Positions 25,679 through 35,300 of a DNA stretch of 40,220 nt are shown piece by piece. The stretch covers positions 1 through 40,220 of the forward strand of contig JAFYHQ010000017.1 in assembly GCA_017539105.1 (NCBI GenBank). Reading direction: 5' to 3'. A model generated the notes under the pieces. That model was not told the DNA's origin and made no database searches. It saw only the letters and a list, made by a program, of their open reading frames with translations. Position 1 is the first letter of the stretch, and every line of letters begins with the position of its first letter. Position numbers and translations under genes: made by a program. The DNA is from Erysipelotrichaceae bacterium. GTDB taxonomy: Bacteria; Bacillota_I; Bacilli_A; Erysipelotrichales; Erysipelotrichaceae.

Positions 25679-26176
25679 ATGAAGAAATCACAGAAAATCG
25701 TCAATTGCGCTTTGTTCGCTGCTATATATGTCGCATTATGCGCTGTTTTTCAGTCCATCAGTTTCGGTCCGATCCAATTCCGTTTCGCTGAGATCTTGTG
25801 TTTATTCAGCATTGATTACTTTTGGGCATTCATTGGCGTTACGATCGGCTGTTTTCTGTCGAATACTTTTTTTGGCGGTCTTGGAATCGCGGATATGATA
25901 TTCGGAACACTTGCGACCGTGATCGGCTGCCTGCTGGCTTATCTGTTTCGGAATGTCAGATATAAGGGCAATCCTTTCTTAAGTGCTTCGATGATCGTTA
26001 TAGCGAACGCCATCATCATTGGTATTGAATTGGGCTATATCCTATCGACTCCGGATCTGATTCCTTTGTATATGCTTCAGGTAGGAATTGGAGAACTTGT
26101 TGTGCTGGCGATCGGATTGCCTTTGTATAAGAGAATCAAGATCTATTTTGATACGAAACTGAGCGATCAGAATTGA
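25679..26176 (+). CDS. queT: QueT-family transporter (queuosine precursor uptake)
   Basis: This 165-residue membrane protein has about five hydrophobic segments. The N-terminal pattern IVNCALFAAIYVALCAVFQSI, followed by FGPIQFRFAEILCLF, is typical of the QueT family. These are substrate-binding subunits of ECF transporters predicted to import queuosine precursors. I chose the ATG at 25679 because GGAGGT precedes it by 6 bases and the conserved sequence begins there, rather than an upstream in-frame ATG at 25589. I see no preQ1 riboswitch in the leader. It lies 24 bases ahead of the isomerase-ROK gene and may be co-transcribed. Confidence 0.87.
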   Translation: MKKSQKIVNCALFAAIYVALCAVFQSISFGPIQFRFAEILCLFSIDYFWAFIGVTIGCFLSNTFFGGLGIADMIFGTLATVIGCLLAYLFRNVRYKGNPFLSASMIVIANAIIIGIELGYILSTPDLIPLYMLQVGIGELVVLAIGLPLYKRIKIYFDTKLSDQN

Positions 26177-26200
26177 ATGATTTAGAAAGAGAGAGATCAT

Positions 26201-28045
26201 ATGGGCATTCTGAAACTCAAACCCGCCTGTCAGGATTATCTGTGGGGAGGCCATCGGCTGATAGAAGAATACAATGTGGAATACGATGGTGATGTCTGTG
26301 CGGAAGCTTGGGAACTGTCGTGCCATCCGGATGGTCTTTCGATCATCACTGATGGCGATTTTGCAGGGAAAACATTGAAGGAATTTATCGATACGGAAGG
26401 TTTTGAGGTATTAGGAAGAAACTGCCGCCGTTTCAAAGATTTTCCTATACTGACGAAACTGATCGATGCGAAAGAAGACTTATCTATACAGGTCCATCCA
26501 TCCAACGGCTATGCCTTGCAGAATGAAGGACAGTATGGAAAGACTGAGATGTGGTACATTCTTGATGCTAAACCCGGTGCTTATTTATATTATGGTTTCA
26601 AAGAAAAGATCAGTCAGGAAGAATTTCGGCAGCGTATCCAGAATCATACCCTGGAGGAAGTTTTAAATAAAATCGAAGTACACAAAGGCGATACTTTATT
26701 TATCGAATCAGGAACTCTGCATTCCATCGGCAAAGGCTTGCTGGTGGCGGAGATACAGCAGAATTCCAATGTCACTTACCGTATCTATGATTACGGAAGA
26801 GTCGACAGAAACGGCAGAAAAAGAGACTTGCACATCGAGAAGGCGCTCGATGTGACTAATCGCATTCCGATCATTCGTAATAATTCGGATTATCCTCATC
26901 TGGCGGATTGCGATTATTTTACCGTCGATAAACTGAATCTTGACGGAAATCTGACATACAGGATGCAGGGGAATGTATCGGATGCTTCCTTCCTGTCGAT
27001 CCTCATATTGGACGGAGAGGGAACGATCTACAATCAGGGCGAAAAGATCCCATTCAGGAAAGGCGATTCTTTGATGCTGACAGCGGGATCCGGAGACTAC
27101 CAGATCGAAGGAAAGTGCGATGCTTTACTGACGACAATCAGGGAAAAGGCCGCTCCGGTCAGAGTCGGTGTCATCATCGGTTCTGCAGAGACAAAGATTG
27201 GTTTGGTGAATGATCAGAATAATATCATCGATCTGGAATCTTTCCCGACATTGCCTAAGAGAGGCCATGATGCGATCATCGAAGAAGTATCAAATAAGGT
27301 ACTGGATATCTTAAGGAAAAACGAGATCCCTCTGGATCAGTGTGTCGGTGTGGGAGTAGGTGTTCCCGGAACCATCGACCGCAGGGGAGGCAAGGTCATC
27401 TATTCCAACAATATCCGCTGGAATGATGTCGATCTGGTGGAAAAACTGGGGAGAGTCATTCCTTGTCCCGTGAGGATTGCCAACGATGCGGACTGCGCGG
27501 CAATGGGCGAAACGGTTGCCGGAGCGGGTAAGGAGTATACCGATGTCGTTATGGTAACTCTGGGCAACGGTGTCGGTGGTGGCATTGTGCTTAACGGCAA
27601 GATATTCGAAGGCGGCATCATAGGCGGAAGCGAACTGGGACATACGGTCATCGTTCATAATGGCAGGCAGTGCTCCTGCGGAAGGAAAGGCTGTCTGGAA
27701 GCCTATGCATCTGTGCCTGCTCTGCTGAAGGAAATCAAAGAAAAAACCGGATCGGATATGACCATCGATGAAGTTTTTGAAAAAGCCGATGATGAAAGAA
27801 TCACAGCGGTTCTGAAACAGTATACGCAGATCCTGGGAACCGGGATCGTCAACTTCGTCAATGTCTTCCGTCCGCAGCTTGTACTGCTGGGAGGAAATCT
27901 TTCCGATCATATTCCTTATTTTCTGGATGATATCAGAGGAATGATGGAAAACGAGTGTTTCGGAGGCAGTTTTGGCATGATTCCGAAACTTCAGGCAGCT
28001 CAGCTTGGCGATAAAGCCGGAGTGATCGGCGCAGCGAATCTCTAG
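26201..28045 (+). CDS. Fusion of class I phosphomannose isomerase and ROK-family domain
   Basis: Residues 1-~315 are a class I mannose-6-phosphate isomerase, interconverting mannose-6-P and fructose-6-P. Zinc-site residues are visible: the QVHP motif with His99, Glu116 in KTEMWYI, and His174 in SGTLHSIGKG. Residues ~320-614 are a ROK kinase-like domain with catalytic base Asp429 in NDADCAAMGE and the zinc motif CSCGRKGCLEAYAS. However, the N-terminal phosphate loop reads GVIIGSAETK where ROK kinases have G[IV]DIGGTK: the Asp is Ile325, and the second loop has Asn456 in GNGVGGG instead of Thr. The isomerase half looks active. The ROK half may be a weak kinase, a sugar sensor or inactive. It leads an operon with fructokinase. 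Confidence 0.9.
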   Translation: MGILKLKPACQDYLWGGHRLIEEYNVEYDGDVCAEAWELSCHPDGLSIITDGDFAGKTLKEFIDTEGFEVLGRNCRRFKDFPILTKLIDAKEDLSIQVHPSNGYALQNEGQYGKTEMWYILDAKPGAYLYYGFKEKISQEEFRQRIQNHTLEEVLNKIEVHKGDTLFIESGTLHSIGKGLLVAEIQQNSNVTYRIYDYGRVDRNGRKRDLHIEKALDVTNRIPIIRNNSDYPHLADCDYFTVDKLNLDGNLTYRMQGNVSDASFLSILILDGEGTIYNQGEKIPFRKGDSLMLTAGSGDYQIEGKCDALLTTIREKAAPVRVGVIIGSAETKIGLVNDQNNIIDLESFPTLPKRGHDAIIEEVSNKVLDILRKNEIPLDQCVGVGVGVPGTIDRRGGKVIYSNNIRWNDVDLVEKLGRVIPCPVRIANDADCAAMGETVAGAGKEYTDVVMVTLGNGVGGGIVLNGKIFEGGIIGGSELGHTVIVHNGRQCSCGRKGCLEAYASVPALLKEIKEKTGSDMTIDEVFEKADDERITAVLKQYTQILGTGIVNFVNVFRPQLVLLGGNLSDHIPYFLDDIRGMMENECFGGSFGMIPKLQAAQLGDKAGVIGAANL

Positions 28046-28056
28046 GAGGTAACGAT

Positions 28057-28944
28057 ATGTATCATGGCGGAATCGAACTGGGAGGTACGAAAATCATCTG
28101 CGGCTATGGCGATGAAGAACGTCTCCTGATTGATAAAACAAGCATTCCAACAGGCAAACCTGAGGAAACGCTGAACGAAGTCAGGACATATTTTAACAGA
28201 AACAAGGTTTCTTCTTTAGGTATTGCCAGTTTCGGTCCGATCGATCTGAATCGGAAATCAGAGACTTACGGCTATATCACGACAACACCGAAGCCATATT
28301 GGGAAAATACGGATGTATTGTCTTATTTCAGAGATCTTATGATCCCGTTAGGCTTTGATACGGATGTGAATGGAGCCTGTCTTGGCGAAGTGGAATATGG
28401 CGCAGGCAGAGGCTTAAGCAATGTCATCTATGGAACCATCGGTACCGGCATCGGTTTCGGAATCTATCTGAATGGCCGGCTCCTTCATGGCTTATCCCAT
28501 CCGGAGACAGGACATATGCTGCTGCAGAAACATGAATCAGATAAAGACTTTCATGGCCCCTGCCCTTACCATGACAACTGTCTGGAAACTCTGGCATCGG
28601 GCCCTTCCATCGAGAAACGATATGGAACAAAAGCCGAAGAATTGTACGACAATGAAACGGTCTGGGATCTGGAATCCTACTATCTGGCACAGGCAATGGT
28701 CAACTGTATCGTCATGTATTCTCCGGAAAAGATCATACTGGGCGGAGGCGTGATGCATAACAGGAAAGTTCTGGAACTGACCAGAACTAAAACGAAGGAA
28801 ATGCTGAATGGTTATATCAGGAAGGATGAAATACTGAATCATATCGATGATTATATCGTTTTGCCTGAATTGAAAGATGATGCGGGAATCATCGGGGCAA
28901 TCGAATTGGGAAAAATGGAAGAGGAGAACAGATGTATCGGGTAA
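28057..28944 (+). CDS. ROK-family fructokinase
   Basis: This 295-residue ROK kinase phosphorylates fructose to fructose-6-phosphate. The opening GGIELGGTKIICG has the Glu found in fructokinases. The segment IASFGPIDLN with GYITTTPKPYW is a hallmark of the Firmicutes ScrK/GmuE type. Other motifs are DVNGACLGE (catalytic Asp), GTIGTGIGFG, HPETGHM and CPYHDNCLETLASGPSI (zinc site). A perfect AGGAGGT ribosome site lies before the ATG, 11 bases after the isomerase fusion. With phosphomannose isomerase upstream this makes a mannose/fructose entry module. Confidence 0.92.
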   Translation: MYHGGIELGGTKIICGYGDEERLLIDKTSIPTGKPEETLNEVRTYFNRNKVSSLGIASFGPIDLNRKSETYGYITTTPKPYWENTDVLSYFRDLMIPLGFDTDVNGACLGEVEYGAGRGLSNVIYGTIGTGIGFGIYLNGRLLHGLSHPETGHMLLQKHESDKDFHGPCPYHDNCLETLASGPSIEKRYGTKAEELYDNETVWDLESYYLAQAMVNCIVMYSPEKIILGGGVMHNRKVLELTRTKTKEMLNGYIRKDEILNHIDDYIVLPELKDDAGIIGAIELGKMEEENRCIG

Positions 28945-29756
28945 TAGCTTGCGATTTGGATGGCACTTTATTGAGAGATGATAAAACGATTTCTGAAGAA
29001 ACGGTCAATGAACTGAAAAGGATCAGCGATTTGGGTGTGATCTTTTTGCCTTCGACAGGCAGGACGCATCGGGAACTGCCTTCCGTTCTGATGGAACTTC
29101 CTTTCTTGCGTTATGCCTTGTGCTGCAACGGCGGAGCCGTGTATGACTATAAGGAAGACACTTATATCTATGAGAATACGATCCCTTATGAACTGGCTTT
29201 GCAGGTACTGGAATATGTGAAGAAGCTTCCGGTGCATGAAACGGTTGTCATGAATGGAAGCAGAATCGTCAAAGGCGATGAAAATGGGGAGATCTGCGAA
29301 TATATACGAAGAGTCGCTGTAAAGGGGATCCTGTTCAATATGACAGGCGCTTATGATGTGAAAGAAGCGTTTGCTGAAAGACATATGGATGCGCAGAAAT
29401 TCCTTCTTTATCTTGCGGAAGACGCCGATATCGAAAAGGTGATGAATGATCTCAGATCCGCCTTTCCTCAGCTGGAGATCGCGTCATCAGGACCGTTGTT
29501 TATCGAAGTCAATATCAAAGGGGTGGATAAAGGAAAAGCGTTGGCCCGTTTCTGTGAAATGATGGATATTCCGATCGAAGAAAGTATCGCGTTCGGGGAT
29601 GCGCAGAATGATATAAATATGCTGGATGCGGCAGGGACTGCTGTAGTCATGGAGAATGGCACACCCGAGGCCAAGAAACATGCGGATCTGATCTGCGCTT
29701 CCAACAACGATGACGGGATACGCAGAATGACTGAGGAACTCTGGCCGAAACAATAG
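28932..29756 (+). CDS. HAD-superfamily Cof-type sugar phosphatase
   Basis: This 274-residue hydrolase of the Cof/YidA group has nucleophile Asp8 and Asp10 in ACDLDGTLLRDDKTIS. Other motifs are LPSTGRTHREL (motif II Ser/Thr), the lysine in GVDKGKAL, and GDAQNDINML (motif IV acids). A C2-type cap domain is inserted in the middle. Such enzymes dephosphorylate sugar phosphates with broad specificity. The start overlaps the end of the fructokinase gene by 13 bases, with GAGGAG upstream, so it is part of the hexose operon. Confidence 0.92.
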   Translation: MYRVIACDLDGTLLRDDKTISEETVNELKRISDLGVIFLPSTGRTHRELPSVLMELPFLRYALCCNGGAVYDYKEDTYIYENTIPYELALQVLEYVKKLPVHETVVMNGSRIVKGDENGEICEYIRRVAVKGILFNMTGAYDVKEAFAERHMDAQKFLLYLAEDADIEKVMNDLRSAFPQLEIASSGPLFIEVNIKGVDKGKALARFCEMMDIPIEESIAFGDAQNDINMLDAAGTAVVMENGTPEAKKHADLICASNNDDGIRRMTEELWPKQ

Positions 29757-29768
29757 CAAGGATCGAAC

Positions 29769-30746
29769 ATGGATAAATTCAGATGGTGTTTTATTGGAAC
29801 AGGAAGACTGGCAAATCAGGTCGCGAAGCAGATCCTGGACAGCGGAAATCATGAAATCACGGTCTGTTTCAGCAGGAATGAAGAACGATGCAAAGAGTTC
29901 GCAAAACAGTATCATGCGCGCTCCTGTGTCAGCAGTGAAGAAGCGCTCCGTTCCGGCGATATCGATGCCGTCTATATCGTTACACCGCACAATGCCCATT
30001 TCCGTTACGCGAAACAGGCACTGGAGGCAGGCAAGCCGGTTTTCTGTGAAAAAGCATTCACCGTTAGCGCATGGGAAACGGAAGAACTGATCCGTATTGC
30101 CCGTCAGAACAGGCTGTATCTTGCGGAAGCGATGTGGACCTGGTTTTCGCCGTGCGCCAATCAGGTGAAGAAATGGATCGATGAGAAACAGATCGGCGAG
30201 ATCAGGAATGCTTCTTTTACATATCACATGAAATCCATCGGCTATGCGCCAAGAGTATCCGATCCCAAACGGGCCGGAGGAGCATTGCTGGATATCACGG
30301 TCTATCCGATCACTTATGCATACCGCTTGTTTGGCTATCCCAAGAAGATCGAAAGCAATGCCGTTTTAAAAAACGGTATCGATGTCAGCGAAGAAATCGT
30401 GATGACGTTTGAAAAGGGAATCAAAACAACGATCAGCGCTTCGATCGTGGATATGAAAGGATTGGAGAAAATGAAGATCAGCGGATCGGAAGGATCGATA
30501 TCCTCTTCTTTCTACCACGCTTCTACAAAGGCTATTTTGAGAAAAGGATTGCTGGACAGGCAGACATATAAAAGCGGAAATCAGCTTTTCAATTCCTATG
30601 TGGATGAATTCGATACGGTTGCTTCTGAGATCAGGGAAGGCCTTCTTGAAAGCAGGATGGTTCCTCTTGGATCGACACTGGATGTCATGCGTATCATGGA
30701 TGAAATAAGAAAACAGATCGGTCTGGAATACAACGATCTGGAATAA
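29769..30746 (+). CDS. Gfo/Idh/MocA-family oxidoreductase
   Basis: This 325-residue NAD(P)-dependent sugar or polyol dehydrogenase has an N-terminal Rossmann fold with GTGRLANQVAKQIL, the conserved EKAFTVSAWETEEL (Lys of the family EKP motif), and a C-terminal alpha/beta domain containing GGALLDITVYPI. The substrate is not predictable; related enzymes act on inositol, glucose or dihydrodiols. The ribosome site AAGGAT lies before the ATG, 12 bases after the phosphatase gene. It is the last gene of the operon, with a terminator at 30782. Confidence 0.9.
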   Translation: MDKFRWCFIGTGRLANQVAKQILDSGNHEITVCFSRNEERCKEFAKQYHARSCVSSEEALRSGDIDAVYIVTPHNAHFRYAKQALEAGKPVFCEKAFTVSAWETEELIRIARQNRLYLAEAMWTWFSPCANQVKKWIDEKQIGEIRNASFTYHMKSIGYAPRVSDPKRAGGALLDITVYPITYAYRLFGYPKKIESNAVLKNGIDVSEEIVMTFEKGIKTTISASIVDMKGLEKMKISGSEGSISSSFYHASTKAILRKGLLDRQTYKSGNQLFNSYVDEFDTVASEIREGLLESRMVPLGSTLDVMRIMDEIRKQIGLEYNDLE

Positions 30747-30781
30747 ACGATCATAAAAAACCTCTATTTATAGAAACAAAC

Positions 30782-30803
30782 AGAACCTTGCGGTTCTATT
30801 TTT
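30782..30803 (+). terminator. Terminator of the hexose operon
   Basis: A 6-bp stem AGAACC/GGTTCT has a TTGC tetraloop and is followed by ATTTTT. It lies between convergent genes. Confidence 0.75.
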
Positions 30804-30818
30804 CGTTATGCTAGTTTA

Positions 30819-31130
30819 TCAGCATCCTTTTCTTCCGTTTCTGTGGTCTTCGATCGAACACGCAGCAGGAGAGCCATATTCGATCAGTCCCGCATCTGCA
30901 GGATCGATGGAAATTCTTCCATCTTCAAACACGAAAGCAGGGATGCCGACATCGCCGATTTCTTTGCAATGATCAAATACCGGGTTGTTGTCACGTAGTC
31001 TCATGAATGCGCTCATAAAACGGATATGCTCGGCGATATTGATGTATTCGAATTCATCTTCGCGTCCCGCGATCTGTTCATGAATGAAGTCGCAGTAAGG
31101 ACAAGTAGGCATTCCGTAGATTTTAATCAT
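30819..31130 (-). CDS. Glutaredoxin-like thioredoxin-fold protein
   Basis: This 103-residue protein starts MIKIYGMPTCPYCDF, with the redox pair Cys10-Cys13 in a CPYC motif identical to classical glutaredoxins. The later GIPAFVFEDGRI supplies the cis-proline region. It probably reduces disulfides or mixed disulfides in the cytoplasm. I place the start at 31130, not at an in-frame ATG 15 bases upstream, because that earlier ATG lies within the GGAGG ribosome site serving the second one. A -10-like TATAAT lies upstream on the minus strand, and an inverted repeat (31150-31164) lies between it and the start. Confidence 0.87.
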   Translation of the reverse strand: MIKIYGMPTCPYCDFIHEQIAGREDEFEYINIAEHIRFMSAFMRLRDNNPVFDHCKEIGDVGIPAFVFEDGRISIDPADAGLIEYGSPAACSIEDHRNGRKGC

Positions 31131-31149
31131 ATCCAGTACCTCCATAGAT

Positions 31150-31178
31150 GCAACAATCTGTTGCTTTATTTCATTATA
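31150..31178 (-). promoter_or_regulatory. -10 box and inverted repeat upstream of the glutaredoxin-like gene
   Basis: TATAAT occurs on the minus strand (complement at 31173-31178). It is followed by the inverted repeat GCAACA-ATC-TGTTGC (31150-31164), which lies in the predicted transcript start region and could be an operator. No -35 match is seen. Confidence 0.4.
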
Positions 31179-31204
31179 TAAAAGAAAGTGTCAGGTTCGT
31201 ATTA

Positions 31205-31268
31205 TATAATTGTGATAGAGGAATAACGTTATAAGATGGAAAAGAAGAAATCTCAGTTACAATGAGAT
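31205..31268 (+). promoter_or_regulatory. Leader of the TalC gene: -10 box, palindrome and hairpin
   Basis: A TATAAT at 31205-31210 has no clear -35. It is followed by a palindrome ATAACGTTAT (31223-31232) and a small hairpin ATCTCA/TGAGAT (31250-31255 with 31263-31268). The leader to the ATG at 31308 would be ~90 bases, long enough for regulation, but no known riboswitch is recognised. Confidence 0.35.
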
Positions 31269-31307
31269 TAGATCTGACACTATCTGTGTTTATAGGGAGG
31301 AAGAAAA

Positions 31308-31985
31308 ATGAAGCTATTTATCGATGATGCCGATATCGAAGCGATCAAAAGACTGATCGATTTATATCCGATCGATGGAGTTACGACCAATCCTACGATC
31401 CTGGCAAGAACCGGAAAAGAACCGAAAGAAGTATTAAGCGAAATAAGAACAATCATTGGGGAAGAAAGAACGCTGTTTGTACAGGCGGTTCCTCTGGATG
31501 CCGAAGGCATCATCGAAGATGCCAGAAAGATCGTTGCGTATTTTGGAAAAAACACGATCGTTAAGATTCCGAGCATTCCCGAAGGATTCAAAGCGATCCG
31601 GGAACTGAAGATAGAAGGGATCCATACATGCGGTACCATAGTCTATACGCCTTTGCAGGGTTATCTGGCTGCCAAAGCAGGTGCGGATTATGTGGCTCCT
31701 TATGTCAACCGTATCGACAATATGGGCTATGATGGGATCACGGTAACTAAAAAAATGCAGGATATCATGGAAAACCACGGCTATGACTGCACGGTACTGG
31801 CTGCTTCCTTTCGGAATTCCAATCAGGTTCTGGAGCTGTGCGAGTATGGCGTGGGCGCTGTAACGTGCGCGACCGATGTGATCGATAATTTTGTGAAGAA
31901 TGTGGCGATCGATAAAGTAGTCGATGATTTTGTGAAGGATTTTGAAAAACTGACCGGAAAGCACAGCATGAAGGATGTGCTTTGA
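31308..31985 (+). CDS. Fructose-6-phosphate aldolase / small transaldolase (TalC/FSA type)
   Basis: This class I aldolase has 225 residues. The Schiff-base lysine is Lys86 in TIVKIPSIPEG. Family segments include MKLFIDDADIEAIKRL, GVTTNPTILART, YVAPYVNRIDNMGYDG and AASFRNSNQVLEL. The group contains both fructose-6-phosphate aldolases and true transaldolases; sequence motifs alone do not decide. The ribosome site GGGAGG precedes the ATG by 7 bases. The gene is single, with its own leader and a terminator at 32042. Confidence 0.93.
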   Translation: MKLFIDDADIEAIKRLIDLYPIDGVTTNPTILARTGKEPKEVLSEIRTIIGEERTLFVQAVPLDAEGIIEDARKIVAYFGKNTIVKIPSIPEGFKAIRELKIEGIHTCGTIVYTPLQGYLAAKAGADYVAPYVNRIDNMGYDGITVTKKMQDIMENHGYDCTVLAASFRNSNQVLELCEYGVGAVTCATDVIDNFVKNVAIDKVVDDFVKDFEKLTGKHSMKDVL

Positions 31986-32041
31986 TGAAATGTTCTGTTT
32001 CTGACTCCGACGATGCATTCGTAAGGATCTGAAAGACTTAC

Positions 32042-32064
32042 AAGGCACTTTTTGTGCCTTTTCT
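32042..32064 (+). terminator. Terminator after the TalC/FSA gene
   Basis: A 7-bp stem AAGGCAC/GTGCCTT has a 5-T loop and is followed by TTCT. It lies 57 bases after the stop. Confidence 0.75.
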
Positions 32065-32231
32065 GTTGCCTGGATTGATGATGAAATTGAATATTTTGAA
32101 AGCCATGATGATCATTGTAACCATCAGGGTCGTTTCATGTTCCGTTTTTGTCTTTCGACAGGACTTTCAGGGAATGTCGCTCTACGAACATCAATGCAGC
32201 GTTTGTCAAGATCCGAAACCGAGAGAAGACT

Positions 32232-32268
32232 TTATGATATAAATAGAATCTTTGTTATGATATAAATA
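32232..32268. repeat. Perfect 14-bp direct repeat upstream of the giant surface protein
   Basis: TTATGATATAAATA occurs at 32232-32245 and 32255-32268, 23 bases apart start to start. Each copy contains a -10-like TATGAT/GATATAAAT. The rest of the 31986-32372 interval holds the terminator at 32042, no convincing gene, and an AGGGGG ribosome site before 32373. The repeat may be a duplicated promoter element or a regulator binding site. Confidence 0.6.
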
Positions 32269-32372
32269 AAGGAAACGCCGATGGTTATATACCGGTTGCG
32301 GTGATTCCGTTGGTTGCAGCAGTATGTATCACGGTTTACTGTTGACGTACAAATAGAAAGTAGGGGGCCAAT

Positions 32373-35300
32373 ATGAGTAAACATAATGAATTATTAAAGA
32401 AAATCTTCATGATTATGATATCGGTATTCATGTTCATGACATTGCTTCCGTTATCGGCAGATCACGCTCTTTCTGCCGAAGGGGATGAGGAAGGCGAAGA
32501 ACTGACCGAGACGATTTCGGGCAGTCAGCTTCTCACGATCGATGGTACCAATCCGGATGGGAACGATCCCAACGATACCAGCAACCCTTACGGGGCAATT
32601 TATGATGCCAACGGTACAGGAACCGGAACGCTCATGGTCCCATGGGATGAACTTGCAGTCTTATCCGAAGATGATGAAAACAACTACCGTAACCTGACCT
32701 GGTATGATGGCGACAAGGGGGGCCAGAAAGACAAAGCGCTTTCGGGTTTCAGTTCTGTAACACAGACTACTTCCACGCAAACGAATGCGAGTCTAGCGAA
32801 TCTGTGGGGCATGACCTATGTGCAGAGCATCGGATTTGACCATAAAGGAACAGGACGCAAGTCCATTGCGGCTTATGCAGGTTTTAATCCTAATACAGAC
32901 CGATACAATCTGGTCGCAGTCGATACGGAAAATAACTACCAGACGAAAAAAGTGGAACTGACGTTCTGGGTTTGGGAAGGAAACAACTACAGGGAATACA
33001 AGCCTGTCTTCACCAATAACGACAGCTGGACAGCAGATCACTATGCAGCAAACAGCCTTATTTCCATCACGGCAGGTGATTTCGGTCGCGGGCATGAAAC
33101 AGTCGTTGTAGCGACCACTTGCATTGCTAGAGATGGCAGCAATGGAACGGTGACGATTCTTTTCGAGTACGATATCGTTGGGAACGAACTCACTCTGATC
33201 GGCATGCCTGAAATCATAGAAACGGTCAGCACGGAAGATTACCTCAATACGGTCTCTCTGGCTGCCGGCGACCTGAACGGTGACGATGTTGATGAACTGG
33301 TTGTTGTGCTGGCAAAGAGCGAAGGTGCTCCTTATAATGGCGGTGAAGCAAAGATGTATGTTTATTCAGGCGTGCCAGGGGCTGCTACATCGATTCTTTC
33401 ACGCAATAAAACAACGACATCGATCTATGAGGATTACACGGAAGACGGTAACAGTTACAGACGTTCGATGCAGTCGCCAGGGGTTGCTGTAGGCGATGTG
33501 GACGGCGATGGTATCAATGAGGTGGTTGTTGCCGGCTATCAGTGGATCAGCATAAATAAGAGTGTTTATGAATCCAAAAAAGCCCAGCTGCTTGGAATCT
33601 ATGAACGGAACAGTGCCGGATCAATGACAAAAGTCATTCTCGCGGATCCGGGAATGAATGCAATGATCACACGTGGTTTCTATGAGCGCGACAATATACA
33701 TCCGCGCGCCGCGGTAGCAACGGTAGCTTTCAATGGACAGAACGGAAAAGATCTGATTTTCTTTAACGGCCAGATCATGACTTACAATACGGATGCCGGC
33801 ATCTCGGTTACTTATACTCCGGAATACTTTAATCACACAGATATAGGCATGGGGAGCGTTAAAGTGACCACTGCATGGGTAAGCGATGTGGCAGTAGGCA
33901 ATTTTGACAGTAACAATATCGGCCGTGAGCAGATCTACTATGTGGTTGCTCTTAAGCATGATGGCATGGAAGCTTATGGCTATAAAGTCGGCATGATCGG
34001 AGCCACCTATGAGGATACGGAAGATATGCTTGGAACTCTTACCGGCAGCGGATTCTACTGCAGCGACGTTGATGCGGATGACTATCAGCTGAATGATGCC
34101 GATGCCTACGATGACGGCGAGTGGGTTTCCTGCCACACGGTTATCACGGCTGTCGATATGGACAACGATGGTGCGCGTATCAGATACAGAGGCAAAAACT
34201 ATGTCTATACCGATCCCAAGATCGAAGCCGTACTTCAGGCAGCTCCTTACTTCGAAGGAGTTCAGTCTCCAGGCAGCACAGTCTATTCCTTCGGCACCAG
34301 TTACGGCGAGTCAGACAACACGACCACTTCACTGGATTGGGGCGTAGGCTTTGCCGGCGAGGCTGAGGTATCAGCTCTGGCTTCCGCAAAGATGGCGATA
34401 GAAGCAGGTGCGGCTTTCAATTATACCTGGGAGTGGGAAAAAGGATGGACGGTCAGTTATACCTCTTCCTTTGAAACGACAAACCAGAATACCGTTCTGC
34501 TTCAGCGTACGCCGATCATTTTCTATAACTATGATATGTATGACGCGACAACAGATACATGGATAGAGAACTTTGTCCAGGTGCCAATGCCTCTGGGACC
34601 GGTATGGAGCCAGCTGAGCATAAAAGACTACAATGTATTCGTCGACACATATAATGCGATCGTAGAGGAGAACAAGGCAAAAGTCGATACTACACAGTAT
34701 ACCTATGATCCGCCTGTCCTCAAACGGATCGTAGATACCGACAACAGTCCGTCCGAAAACGGCGAGTTCCTTTTCGGCAACGAGGGAAATCCTGAAAACT
34801 ATCTGCACGACTGGAATAACGGTGATCTTACTGATCCGCAGAAGCTGTCCAATAATTCGCTGGACTTGGAACTGGGATACAGCGGAACCAGCAAGACGGA
34901 GGAGTATGCGGATGAACTGTATATCACCGAAGGAGAAGGGTTCTCCGGCGGCTTCTCGATCCACTTCTCTTCACAGTGGGGTGTCGGTCTCGCCGGTCTT
35001 GTCAACGCACTGGCGGGTTTCTATATTTCCGCCGACTTCATCAAAGGCACCTGTCACTATGAAACGACATCCAGAGGCCACACTGTTTCAGGAACTGTTG
35101 TTGATTTGGATGAAAAAGATCTGATAGACAGTGGTCTGACGGAAGATATCATCCGTGCATATCGGTTCATGTGGTCTTTTGGACGCTGGTATGTGGATCT
35201 GGGATCCGGTGGCGGCGGATATTCCGATCCGCAATCTGTAGAAGAACTGGAAGAGCCTTTCTGGGACAATCACCGTGTTCCGGTATATGGATACAAGACG

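Noticed and set aside
32054..32242. 62-codon plus-strand frame after the TalC gene
   Set aside because: It begins inside the terminator, has no ribosome site and resembles nothing known.
32065..32372. c-di-GMP or other known riboswitch upstream of the giant surface protein
   Set aside because: I looked for GEMM-type conserved blocks and found no convincing match.
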